Positions 7,837 through 15,291 are shown, numbered from the stretch's first letter. The stretch: 15,759 bases of DNA from an uncultured Spirochaetaceae bacterium (GCA_902773215.1 CACYDQ010000301.1:1-15759), one strand, 5' to 3'. Notes: a model not told the origin generated them from the sequence alone. Numbers and translations are program-made.

Positions 7837-8301
7837 TCAGGAGGAAGCCGAACCTGAGAACCCGCCGGTACTGCCCCAGCCTCCTTCGCCGCGCTCACTT
7901 TCCGAGAGAGTATCGGATTTCTCCCAAGAGGCAAGAGTCACCGGAGCAACCACAAGCTGGGCAATGCGCTCCCCGGAGTGCACTGTATATGGTTCGCTAG
8001 AGAAATTAACGAGAAGGACCTGTATCTCTCCCCGGTAATCACAGTCTATCGTTCCAGGAGTATTAAAAACTGTAATTCCATTCTTGAGGGCAAGTCCACT
8101 CCGAGGCCTGACCTGAACCTCAAAACCTTATGAAAACAAAAAAAAAAGCCCGGTAGGAACGAGTTTTCGCTCATTCGGAGAAATTACAATATCATTTTTA
8201 AGGAAAGCACAAACATCGGCCCCGGCAGCACCATCCGTCTTGTAAACAGGAAGGACGGCCCCCTCTTTTGCCAGGACCTTTATTTTTACATTAGTATGCA
8301 T
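7837..8301 (-). pseudogene. dut: dUTPase interrupted by one in-frame TAA stop
   Basis: dUTPase hydrolyses dUTP to dUMP and pyrophosphate and keeps uracil out of DNA. Reading from ATG 8301 (GTG 8313 is an alternative), the frame gives MHTNVKIKVL, then motif I (AAGADV), then VPTGLFFLFS and TAA at 8130-8128. The same frame continues at once with [14 protein letters not shown] (motif II), [10 protein letters not shown] (motif III), [10 protein letters not shown] (motif IV) and the C-terminal arm [11 protein letters not shown] (motif V), ending in TGA at 7839-7837. The spacing VPTG - seven codons - G(F/Y)E matches intact homologues, so the TAA replaces one residue and no frameshift is involved. 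The total, 154 codons with the TAA read, is normal for the trimeric family. All catalytic motifs survive. It is either a recent nonsense mutation, a base-call error near the T10 run (8149-8140), or a readthrough case. TAA ends other genes here, so it is not reassigned. Confidence 0.85.
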
Positions 8302-8350
8302 GAAATGTTCCACCCACTCTTATTCTCGGAAAGCAGGAAAACTAGTTTAG

Positions 8351-8382
8351 TGTAAAAACGGGTATTTTGATTGTTTTTTACA
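8351..8382. repeat. Imperfect inverted repeat upstream of dut
   Basis: TGTAAAAAC (8351-8359) is matched by GTTTTTTACA (8373-8382), an inverted repeat with one extra T and a 13-base centre. It lies about 50-80 bases upstream of the dut start. It could be an operator for a dimeric regulator or a chance product of AT-rich sequence. Confidence 0.35.
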
Positions 8383-8480
8383 AAAACGGCAAGGAAGACA
8401 CAAATATATATCGGAATTCATATCTTCCTCACCCCTAGGACTGAGAGAAACGAGAAAAACGTCTAGCCTATAGCAAAAAG

Positions 8481-8530
8481 AGGAAAAAATATCAAAACCA
8501 CAGGCAGACACTTTACCGCATGTCTACCTG
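8481..8530 (-). terminator. Rho-independent terminator after cheY
   Basis: On the minus strand CAGGTAGACA pairs with TGTCTGCCTG (ten pairs, one of them T-G) around a ten-base loop, followed by a T-rich run with TTTT and TTTTTT. It begins 13 bases past the cheY stop and closes the chemotaxis operon. Confidence 0.75.
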
Positions 8531-8543
8531 CTGTTTTATCTTA

Positions 8544-8963
8544 CTATTTAAGAGATGCAGAGATTCTTTCCAGAACCTTCTTGCGATCCAAAGGCTTAAC
8601 GATGTAGTTCTTCGCCCCGGCAAGGAGAGACTTCTTAACAAGCTCCTCTTTCCCAAGCGCACTAACCATAACCACGCGGGCATTCTTGTCAAAAGCAACA
8701 ATCTGCTCCAAAGCGGTGATACCATCCATGCGGGGCATAGTGATATCCATCGTAACCAAGTCAACGTTGGGACACAGTTCCTTATATTTGTCCACGCCCT
8801 CTTTTCCATCGATGGCGGTAGCGACAACCTCAAAGCCATCGCTCGACAAAATCTGAGTCAACTGCTTCGCAACGAAAACAGAATCATCTACGACAAGAAC
8901 CCGATATTTCGTTCCGTCGAGCTTCGTTCCTTCTACTGACGGCGCATCATCTTTCGTTTTCAT
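8544..8963 (-). CDS. cheY: Chemotaxis response regulator CheY
   Basis: This 139-residue single receiver domain carries the phosphoryl signal from CheA to the flagellar switch. The acidic pair is Asp26/Asp27 in VVDDS, the phospho-acceptor Asp73 in TMDITMP, the switch Ser101 in MVSALG and the conserved Lys123 in VKPLD; Tyr120 sits at the usual aromatic switch position. About 19 residues precede the receiver fold, slightly longer than enteric CheY (about 128 residues). There is no output domain. ATG 8963 has TAAGGAG eight or so bases upstream, and the gene follows cheX by 15 bases. It is last in the operon, with a hairpin terminator behind it. The position directly after cheX fits CheX acting as its phosphatase. 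Confidence 0.95.
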   Translation of the reverse strand: MKTKDDAPSVEGTKLDGTKYRVLVVDDSVFVAKQLTQILSSDGFEVVATAIDGKEGVDKYKELCPNVDLVTMDITMPRMDGITALEQIVAFDKNARVVMVSALGKEELVKKSLLAGAKNYIVKPLDRKKVLERISASLK

Positions 8964-8978
8964 TCTTCTAACTCCTTA

Positions 8979-9461
8979 TCATGCACGTTCGCGAATTGCG
9001 ACATTGACTTCTATTTTCCCATACTCGGTAATAAGAGGAACTATCAAAGCCTCGACATTCTCGTTGGCTCCGCCCAAGGCAGCAATCTCCATCTTCTCAC
9101 CGGCAAAAAGGGTTGGTGGTGTCAAATCAAATTTGAAACCAAGCTCGTGAAGTTTCGTTACAGCCTGTGCCGTTATAATGTTTGCAAGCTCACTAATCGT
9201 AGCTTTCGCAAGGTCATCAAACTCAGGAAGCTTCTCTTCATTCATCTTGGAAGCGATATTAAGCGCAGTCTCCATAGTCATATCAAAGAGAACACGCCCC
9301 TCGACATCACCGGCAAGACCGACAAGAGCAGCTACCCCCATAACGGGCATTGCCGTCGATTTGAGGTAAAGATCTCCCCGCTTTACATCGGCTCCACCCA
9401 AAACGTCCTTTAACACTCTATACGAAGTTTCGACAAATGGGTTAATGTACTCAACTCTCAT
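8979..9461 (-). CDS. cheX: CheY-P phosphatase CheX
   Basis: This 160-residue cytoplasmic protein belongs to the CheC/CheX/FliY phosphatase family, which dephosphorylates CheY-P and resets the motor; spirochaetes use CheX where enterics use CheZ. The family catalytic pattern E-x-x-N is present as Glu91 and Asn94 in ISELANIITAQA, once only, as in CheX (CheC has two copies). The flanks have the expected beta-alpha layout: KSTAMPVMGVAALVGL before and PPTLFAGEKMEI after the catalytic helix. Family members of this type dimerise through a continuous beta sheet. The start at ATG 9461 has AGGGGGA about five to eight bases upstream. It lies between the cheW fusion (33-base gap) and cheY (15-base gap), the order known for the Treponema chemotaxis operon. 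Confidence 0.93.
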   Translation of the reverse strand: MRVEYINPFVETSYRVLKDVLGGADVKRGDLYLKSTAMPVMGVAALVGLAGDVEGRVLFDMTMETALNIASKMNEEKLPEFDDLAKATISELANIITAQAVTKLHELGFKFDLTPPTLFAGEKMEIAALGGANENVEALIVPLITEYGKIEVNVAIRERA

Positions 9462-9494
9462 TGTTTCCCCCTAGAAAGTTCTTATATTATACTT

Positions 9495-11000
9495 CTATTT
9501 GCTATAAACTGCAACATTTCCGTGCAATTTTTTCTTAAATCCGTACGAAGAAATATCTTCATTAGAACCAACGATGACGACACCGTTTCCTTTCAGCTTC
9601 TCCTTGAAGTCCCCAAGGATAGACCTCTGATTTGCCTCAGGCAGGAAAGAGAGCACGTCCCTCGCGAATATAATGTCGATATCCGGGAGACTGTTCGTAT
9701 TCGCGATATCGTGATACTCAAACATTATCATATCTTTGATATCTTTGTCAAAGGTATTCTCGCCGGATGCGGTTGTAGACAGGTATGACGCATACCAAGA
9801 CTTCGCCGCCGACGAACTAATCGCCAGAAGCGGAGCATTTGATACGCTCAAAAGATCTGTATCATGCGCATAAATCCGGACATGGGCATTGGGATAACGT
9901 TTCTTAAGGATACAGGCGAGGGAATAGGCCTCATAGCCCTTCGCACATCCCGGATTCCAGAGAACAATATTCTTGGCTGTATTATCCGGCAAGGCCTTGC
10001 TTATTGCATCTGCATAGGCCTCAGACCACCAATCCCCGGTTGACTCAGAGTAGAAAGGCTCCAAGAAAGCCAACGCATCCTTTTCATTCTGGAGCTGGGT
10101 CTTGTCCTTACCTTTATCCTTCAGCCAATCGGTATAACGATTCTTAATCCATTCCGAATTCAAAGGGGACAAGGAAAACTTGGTCAGCGACAAAAGAGAA
10201 TCGGCGATAAACTTCAAGTCTGCATCTGAGGCCTCTTCCTTTGCCGGAGCAGAGGCTTTCGGAGCAACGACCGGGCTTCTCTGAGCGACCGCCGAAGCCC
10301 TCTGAGCAGGAGCTGGAGATTTTACACTCGAAGGGAGAGGTGCTTTTTCTTCCGAGACCACGCCAGACGAAGCAGGAGAAACAGGCGCATTCATCTGCAT
10401 CTCATCAATCTGCCTTTGAACCATCTGAGCCTTAGCGGAATCCGCAAGCTCCTTCTCCTCCTCTGGAGAACGAACGCCAAAAATCCGCTCTATGTCAAGC
10501 AAGACATAGAGATTACTGTCTGACTCAACGACACCATAAATATACTTGATATTTATGTCCCCGAACAGGGGATGAGGAGGCTGTATTGCACTCTTCTGAA
10601 TGTTCACCACGCGGTCAATCTCATCGACGACGACACCAAAGGTTTGCTCGCCGACGACGATAATCAGCATGTTCTCCAAATGCCCGTCCTCACGAGGAGG
10701 CATATCAATGTTGAAGAAGAGCCTCAGGTCAATGACCGGAATTATATCACCGCGAAGGTTATATACACCCAGAACAAATGGAAGGCTGTTGGGCACGTAG
10801 GTGAAATTCCCCGCCTTGGCCCTTTCCTTGACCTTCATGATGTCTATGGCGTAGTCCTTGCCCGCAAGAGAGAAAGCCACCATGCTATAATCCGTGACGG
10901 CATTCTTCTTCTTCAACTCTTCCTGCGAAAGCGACCCCTGCCCGCCAACCTGCTCGGTCGTGCTGGCAAAAGCTTTGAGCTTATCCTGAATCGTCGCCAT
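9495..11000 (-). CDS. cheW: CheW coupling protein fused to a CheR-like domain
   Basis: This 501-residue cytoplasmic protein has two parts. Residues about 36-178 are a CheW domain that should link CheA to chemoreceptors; the core motif NLRGDIIPVIDL (81-92) is clear and other typical stretches are GEQTFGVVVDEIDRVV and YVLLDIERIF. Residues about 180-258 are an Ala/Pro/Ser-rich linker. Residues about 262-501 resemble the CheR methyltransferase: GCAKGYEAYSLA (351-362) stands where CheR has GCSTGEEPYSLA, then IYAHDTD (376-382) and IIFARDVLSFL (443-453) for the CheR FCRNVL region. Key positions differ from CheR, so S-adenosylmethionine binding or catalysis is doubtful. CheW-CheR-like fusions are known from Treponema denticola and related spirochaetes. 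ATG 11000 has AAGGAGAGG upstream and starts four bases after the cheA stop. Plain CheW is about 160 residues. Confidence 0.92.
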   Translation of the reverse strand: MATIQDKLKAFASTTEQVGGQGSLSQEELKKKNAVTDYSMVAFSLAGKDYAIDIMKVKERAKAGNFTYVPNSLPFVLGVYNLRGDIIPVIDLRLFFNIDMPPREDGHLENMLIIVVGEQTFGVVVDEIDRVVNIQKSAIQPPHPLFGDINIKYIYGVVESDSNLYVLLDIERIFGVRSPEEEKELADSAKAQMVQRQIDEMQMNAPVSPASSGVVSEEKAPLPSSVKSPAPAQRASAVAQRSPVVAPKASAPAKEEASDADLKFIADSLLSLTKFSLSPLNSEWIKNRYTDWLKDKGKDKTQLQNEKDALAFLEPFYSESTGDWWSEAYADAISKALPDNTAKNIVLWNPGCAKGYEAYSLACILKKRYPNAHVRIYAHDTDLLSVSNAPLLAISSSAAKSWYASYLSTTASGENTFDKDIKDMIMFEYHDIANTNSLPDIDIIFARDVLSFLPEANQRSILGDFKEKLKGNGVVIVGSNEDISSYGFKKKLHGNVAVYSK

Positions 11001-11004
11001 ATTG

Positions 11005-13455
11005 CTAACCTCTCCTTATAGCTTCTTTCTCACGAAGCTGCTGGGCATTAATCTCCTGCTGCACGCCAAGCTCGAGAAGTTGGCTTACATCTATAATCAG
11101 AGAAACAGAACCATCTCCAAGGACTGAGGCTCCGGCTATACCCGGGGATTTAGTGAACTGGTCGCGCAAGGGCTTGATAACAACGTCCTCTTCCCCAACA
11201 AGCATATCGACCATAACACCGATTTTCTTCTCCTGGGATCCGACGATTACTATGAAGCAATAATCACTCTCCGCTGTATCCTTGATATTGAACAGGCGGC
11301 TCAGCCGGAGCACGGAGATAACCTCATTACGGACATTCAAGACTTCGTAGCTGTCAATCGTATTGATACTGCTCTTCTTGACACGCTGGCTCTCGATGAC
11401 ATTCGCAATAGGTATAGAGTAAGTTTCCTTGCCGACACGGACAAGCAGACCCTGTATAATCGCAAGGGTGAGCGGAAGCCTGATGCTGAACTTGGATCCT
11501 TTATGCCTCTCGCTCGTGACGGTTATACTGCCCTTGAGCTTTGCAACGGAATCTTTGACGACATCAAGACCAACACCACGACCTGAAACGTTGGATATCT
11601 TGTCACTGGTCGAGAATCCCGCCATGAAAATGAGGTTGTAGGCCTCCTGATTGGAGAGAACCTTATTCGGGCTTATGAGGCCCTTGCTGACGGCCTTCGC
11701 CTTAACCTTCTCAACCTCAATTCCCTGACCATCATCAATGATATCGATGATAATCATATTGCCCTCGTTGGAAGCCTTAAGGGTCAACGTACCAGTCTCA
11801 TCCTTGCCCAAGGCCTGACGCTCCTCAGGAGGCTCTATGCCGTGGTCAACGGAATTGCGGACGCAGTGCATTATCGGATCCAAGAGGTCATCGACGACCG
11901 TCTTGTCAAGCTCGGTATCCTCTCCCTCGATGACGAGGTTAACCTTTCTGCCAAGATCACGGCACAGGTCACGGACAACGCGCGGGAAGCGGTTGAAAAT
12001 CGTTCCTATCGGAACCATGCGGATTTTCATGACGCCTTCCTGCAACTCGCTCGCAATTCGTCCCAGATTCTGCGTGGAAGAACGGAGCTTGGTAGATGTC
12101 GCCTTGAAGTCATTCTCGAACAAGTCAAACCAGCTGCTCATGCTGGCGTACTCATCGGCCAGCCGCTGGCGCACGTCCTTCACCGTAGCCCCCTGCTGGA
12201 CCTCCTCAATCATCTTGGGGAACTCCTCCAGAAGCTGGTGCTGTTTCTCCTTATAGCTCGCATTCAAGGACTGAAGCTGAACCTGAAGATCAGCGGTATG
12301 CAAACCAATCTGGTTAAAGGCAGCCTTCGTGATAACGGTCTCGCTGACGAGGTTCATCAAGTTATCAACACGGCGAGAATCAACGCGGAGTACAGAAGCC
12401 GTTGCTTGAGAAGACTTATGCGCGGCAGCCGGGGCAGAAGAAGCAGCCTTCGCAGGAGCCTTCGCCTCCGGCACAGGAGCTGCGGCAGCAGGTGCAGGAG
12501 ACTCCTCCGCAACAGGAGCCGGCTCTGGCTCAGAAGCCTTCTCGACAGGAGCAGGCGAAGCTTGTACAGGCGCCGGGGCAACGTGCGCGACTTCACTGGC
12601 AGAAAGCCTGGACGGTGCGCCCGCACCCGTCACTTCCTTCGCATCGGTCGCAAGGGTGACATCATCAAGGAATGCCACGTCCTCAAGGTCATCCCCGCTT
12701 GCAGCGGTAGAAACATAATACACGACCTGAGAATAGAAGGTATCCTCGTAGAGGGCCTCAAAATCAGGAACGGTCTTAAGGACCGCACCCCTGTTCTTAA
12801 GGGCAGCGAACACCTGTATACCACCGACGCTGTTCATCGGGTTGGACTCGTCAAAGGTGACGTTGACGGACCACAGCTTCTCGCCATCGGGCACGGCACC
12901 CATAAGCTCGTTGAAATCCTCATCGGAAAGAGGCGGCAACGGGGGCATCCCGCCAGAAGAGGGGGCAGGAGCTGCCTGCACAGGTGCGGGCTTAGGAGCC
13001 GGCGCCGGCGCGTGTTTGGAGGCTTGAGCCGGGGCCGGCGCCTTCTTCTTAGCCCCCTTCGCAGGAAGGAAGCCTTTTATCTTCTCTACAAGCGGGGACA
13101 CGTCCTCCGAATACACAGAACCGCCCCGCCGGGTCTCGAGCATAACCTTGATAGTATCTATGGAAGAGAGCAGAACATCGACGATAGCCTCTGTGACTTC
13201 GACAGCATTGCTCCGCATGGCATCAAGCAAATCCTCAACGTCGTGGCAGAAAGTCGCGAGCTCCGTCATTTCAACCGTAGCCGACCCGCCCTTCAAGGTA
13301 TGGGCAGCACGGAAAATCTCATCTATGGAGTCATGATTTGAGGGGTCGCTCTCAATGACAAGGATATTGCTCTCCAGAGTCTCAACCTGCTGTTCAGCTT
13401 CAGCAAAGAAATCCTGCAGCAATTCCTCATTGTTTGGATCAAGATAATCACTCAT
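11005..13455 (-). CDS. cheA: Chemotaxis histidine kinase CheA
   Basis: This 816-residue cytoplasmic kinase phosphorylates CheY in response to chemoreceptors. Domains in order: P1 HPt (1-110) with phospho-accepting His52 in AAHTLKGGSA; an Ala/Pro-rich linker; a P2-like CheY-docking domain (about 193-275); a long Ala/Pro/Glu linker (about 278-352); P3 dimerisation helices (about 355-475); P4 ATPase with N box HCVRNSVDHGIE (Asn534), G1 DDGQGIE (574-580) and G2 GRGVGLDVV (625-633); and the CheW-like P5 (about 665-800). P3 is about 120 residues, well longer than the roughly 60 of classical CheA, which agrees with the atypical CheA reported in Treponema. ATG 13455 is the first possible start, as an in-frame TAA sits nine bases upstream, and the HPt fold begins at once. 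There is no Shine-Dalgarno; see the promoter entry. It is first in the operon. Confidence 0.96.
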   Translation of the reverse strand: MSDYLDPNNEELLQDFFAEAEQQVETLESNILVIESDPSNHDSIDEIFRAAHTLKGGSATVEMTELATFCHDVEDLLDAMRSNAVEVTEAIVDVLLSSIDTIKVMLETRRGGSVYSEDVSPLVEKIKGFLPAKGAKKKAPAPAQASKHAPAPAPKPAPVQAAPAPSSGGMPPLPPLSDEDFNELMGAVPDGEKLWSVNVTFDESNPMNSVGGIQVFAALKNRGAVLKTVPDFEALYEDTFYSQVVYYVSTAASGDDLEDVAFLDDVTLATDAKEVTGAGAPSRLSASEVAHVAPAPVQASPAPVEKASEPEPAPVAEESPAPAAAAPVPEAKAPAKAASSAPAAAHKSSQATASVLRVDSRRVDNLMNLVSETVITKAAFNQIGLHTADLQVQLQSLNASYKEKQHQLLEEFPKMIEEVQQGATVKDVRQRLADEYASMSSWFDLFENDFKATSTKLRSSTQNLGRIASELQEGVMKIRMVPIGTIFNRFPRVVRDLCRDLGRKVNLVIEGEDTELDKTVVDDLLDPIMHCVRNSVDHGIEPPEERQALGKDETGTLTLKASNEGNMIIIDIIDDGQGIEVEKVKAKAVSKGLISPNKVLSNQEAYNLIFMAGFSTSDKISNVSGRGVGLDVVKDSVAKLKGSITVTSERHKGSKFSIRLPLTLAIIQGLLVRVGKETYSIPIANVIESQRVKKSSINTIDSYEVLNVRNEVISVLRLSRLFNIKDTAESDYCFIVIVGSQEKKIGVMVDMLVGEEDVVIKPLRDQFTKSPGIAGASVLGDGSVSLIIDVSQLLELGVQQEINAQQLREKEAIRRG

Positions 13456-13461
13456 ACTTAT

Positions 13462-13489
13462 ATTTTAATCGGTTAAAAATATAAGTCAA
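13462..13489 (-). promoter_or_regulatory. Promoter of the cheA operon, probably giving a leaderless transcript
   Basis: The minus strand has TTGACT (13489-13484), a 16-base spacer and TAAAAT (13467-13462), each one mismatch from the sigma-70 consensus. Only ATAAGT lies between the -10 and ATG 13455, so the expected transcription start is at or next to the A of the start codon. No ribosome binding site is visible before cheA. Confidence 0.65.
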
Positions 13490-13495
13490 GACTAA

Positions 13496-13541
13496 AAAAA
13501 CGAAAAAAAGTTTTTTTATGGATATTTTATGAAAAAAAAAA
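13496..13541. repeat. Cluster of A and T tracts between cheA and the divergent outer-membrane protein gene
   Basis: Runs of seven A, seven A, seven T and ten A (the last at 13532-13541) follow one another on the plus strand just upstream of the cheA -35 box. They include a palindrome-like A7-G-T7. Such tracts bend DNA and can act as UP-like elements. No terminator or gene is apparent in this 167-base divergent gap. Confidence 0.5.
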
Positions 13542-13592
13542 GCCAAATCCTTTGCCATCTTAAAGAAACAGGGAATTCATTCCGAAATTAGC

Positions 13593-13613
13593 TATAATAA
13601 GCGTTAGCGGAGG
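13593..13613 (+). promoter_or_regulatory. -10 box and Shine-Dalgarno site of the outer-membrane protein gene
   Basis: TATAAT at 13593-13598 is a perfect -10, though no good -35 stands 16-18 bases upstream. GGAGG at 13609-13613 is nine bases before GTG 13623 and fixes that unusual start codon. Confidence 0.55.
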
Positions 13614-13622
13614 AAAAGACAG

Positions 13623-15257
13623 GTGAAAAAGATATTGAGCCACGCCGTGCTGCTGCTCACGGCCATTACGTACCTCCATGCGTTTGAGACCCCCTACTTC
13701 ACGGGCTACACAGGCTTCCTTGGCAACCTCACGTCCACACCGAACAGCTACCGCAAGCCGGACAAAGAGGAAGACACCTTTTCTGAACAGATTGAAGAGA
13801 CCTTCGCCGACCCCCAGCTTTTCGCCCAAGGTTACTTCGGCGGCCAGCTCCAGTTCAAGGACTTCCTCATACTGAGGGGAGAGTTCGGGGTAGACTCAAA
13901 CCTCTATAACCCCCTCGACACCAATCCCTACATGCCCAAGATCAAGGACAACGAGACCCGATATATGACAAGGGCCAAGGAACAGAGCATAATCGGCAAG
14001 AATATCCTCGACAAGCCATCCTCCCTTAATTCGATATTCCAGGTAAACGAGGCCTCCGCTGTAGTCAAGCTCCAGACCTCCACGGTGACCCACTACCTCT
14101 CCCTCTTCTACGGGGAGTACGAGCCTATTGGTTCCGACGTGTTCCTTCAGAGGCAGTTCGGTATAGGCCCCATACGGAGCGACCTCACCTCAAGCTTCAG
14201 CAGCCTGAACGGAACATCCATAAACGAAAGCTACGGGGCAGGATTCTCCTACGTACTGCGCCTGGCATCCCCCATCGCCGCCGGAATATACCTCTACAAG
14301 GACAGGAATGAGATGGAAGAAGGTACCTACAGGACATGGGACGACAAGGAGAAAAGATGGACCTACAACAGCAAAAACATATACAAAAGCTGGCAGGTTG
14401 ATCCGGCCGACAAAATCAGCAATCCCAGGCAGCAGGAGGCATTCAATGCCGACTTCCGGGTGGCGGGTGCGTTCGATTACCTCACCTTCGATTTCAGGAC
14501 CGGGCTTGCCCTGCCCGAAGACACGAGCGAGGGCAGCGTGGAGAACGGCTTCATGAACATAAACTACCTCTCCCTCAAGGCGGGGGTAAGCGTGCTCGCA
14601 GGAAAGCCAACCTCCATGTTCAACGTGCTGCTGCAGACAGGCTTCTCGGACCTCCTGCTGGATCCCGGATACGTGAAGACTCCCAAGTGGAAGGAGACGG
14701 AGGACGGGCTGGTCAAGAACAAGAGCGTCCTCAACTGGAACAATGCCGCCGAGAACTTCTACTTCCTGCTGGAGCCGAGGCTGAACCTGCGGCAAGCAAA
14801 ATTTTCGGTAACGGCGTTCAACATCCCCTATTCCCAAGCGAACAAGATGTTCTACCTGAACAACTACAACGGCGGAGTGAACCACCGGGACGACTACATG
14901 AACGAGAAGAGGAGGAACAGCTACGTCCGTCCTTACCTCAACCCCTGCGGAATAGATTTCCACGCAGCTACGGATTTCCTTCAGCTGGGCGACAAGAACC
15001 TTACAACGGGAGTCCACGTGACCCTCTCAATGGGAGGACAGACATTCATGGACCTCTACCGTGACTCCAAGTCAGACGGGAAGGAAGGCAACAAGCACTA
15101 CTGGAACAAGACAGCCTTCATAACACCTTACGCCAAGCTCCCGGTCCACGGCGGTGAGGTCTTTGCCGCCGCGACCGTGTCCACCCACATCTTCGACAAG
15201 CAGGATAACTGGCCGAGCAGCGTCAGCGTGAAAGTCGGGTTCAAAATCAACTTCTAA
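13623..15257 (+). CDS. Secreted protein, probable outer-membrane beta-barrel, function unknown
   Basis: I do not recognise a named family. The 544-residue protein starts at GTG with a strong GGAGG nine bases upstream and has a classical Sec signal peptide (Lys-Lys, hydrophobic run, predicted cut after LHA at residue 20, with FETP following). There is no lipobox. The mature part has no further membrane helix. It is rich in Tyr, Phe, Asn and Gly with alternating hydrophobic stretches such as YLSLFYGEYEPIG, GAGFSYVLRLASPIAAGIYLY and VHVTLSMGGQTFMDLY, and it ends SVSVKVGFKINF. A C-terminal aromatic residue after an alternating strand is the usual recognition signal of beta-barrel outer-membrane proteins. 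Together these suggest a porin-like treponemal outer-membrane protein. It is divergent from cheA and convergent with dapL; nothing nearby hints at its cargo. The stop is TAA. Confidence 0.75.
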   Translation: MKKILSHAVLLLTAITYLHAFETPYFTGYTGFLGNLTSTPNSYRKPDKEEDTFSEQIEETFADPQLFAQGYFGGQLQFKDFLILRGEFGVDSNLYNPLDTNPYMPKIKDNETRYMTRAKEQSIIGKNILDKPSSLNSIFQVNEASAVVKLQTSTVTHYLSLFYGEYEPIGSDVFLQRQFGIGPIRSDLTSSFSSLNGTSINESYGAGFSYVLRLASPIAAGIYLYKDRNEMEEGTYRTWDDKEKRWTYNSKNIYKSWQVDPADKISNPRQQEAFNADFRVAGAFDYLTFDFRTGLALPEDTSEGSVENGFMNINYLSLKAGVSVLAGKPTSMFNVLLQTGFSDLLLDPGYVKTPKWKETEDGLVKNKSVLNWNNAAENFYFLLEPRLNLRQAKFSVTAFNIPYSQANKMFYLNNYNGGVNHRDDYMNEKRRNSYVRPYLNPCGIDFHAATDFLQLGDKNLTTGVHVTLSMGGQTFMDLYRDSKSDGKEGNKHYWNKTAFITPYAKLPVHGGEVFAAATVSTHIFDKQDNWPSSVSVKVGFKINF

Positions 15258-15262
15258 AGCCG

Positions 15263-15291
15263 AAAAAAAACAGCCCCCTTGCGAGGGCTGT
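15263..15291 (-). terminator. Rho-independent terminator of dapL
   Basis: ACAGCCC (15270-15276) pairs with GGGCTGT (15285-15291) around a short loop. On the minus strand the stem is followed directly by eight T, 18 bases past the dapL stop. There is no T run on the plus side, so it should act mainly on the minus-strand transcript, although it also sits just after the convergent gene. Confidence 0.85.

Larger units (their letters stand above)
8302..8543. other. Gene-free, AT-rich interval between cheY and dut
   Basis: I see no coding frame with family resemblance in these 242 bases. They hold the cheY terminator and an inverted repeat (both listed separately) plus AT-rich sequence upstream of dut. 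A dut promoter is expected here, but I found no convincing -35/-10 pair; the best is a weak TTGCCG and CAAAAT at 17 bases on the minus strand. Confidence 0.6.

Noticed and set aside
8138..8152. Homopolymer frameshift (T10) as the cause of the dUTPase break
   Set aside because: The frame is the same on both sides of the stop and spacing is normal. Adding or removing one T puts the downstream motifs out of frame, so slippage or an indel there does not restore the enzyme.
8128..8301. A separate 57-61 residue small protein ending at TAA 8128
   Set aside because: It is plainly the N-terminal third of dUTPase with motif I, and the remainder follows directly in the same frame.
11842..13341. A 499-codon open frame on the plus strand opposite cheA
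   Set aside because: It lies wholly inside the unmistakable cheA coding region; its Arg/Leu/Ser-rich product is what the antisense of Ala/Pro/Glu-rich linkers gives, and it has no domain resemblance.
13530..13556. Hairpin plus T10 on the minus strand upstream of cheA as a terminator
   Set aside because: GGCAAAGGATTTGGC pairs imperfectly with a three-base loop, and no minus-strand gene upstream needs it; the neighbouring gene is divergent.
14190..15017. A 275-codon open frame on the minus strand inside the outer-membrane protein gene
   Set aside because: It is a shadow of the real plus-strand gene, which has a signal peptide, Shine-Dalgarno and typical C-terminal strand; the antisense product is low-complexity Val/Glu-rich.
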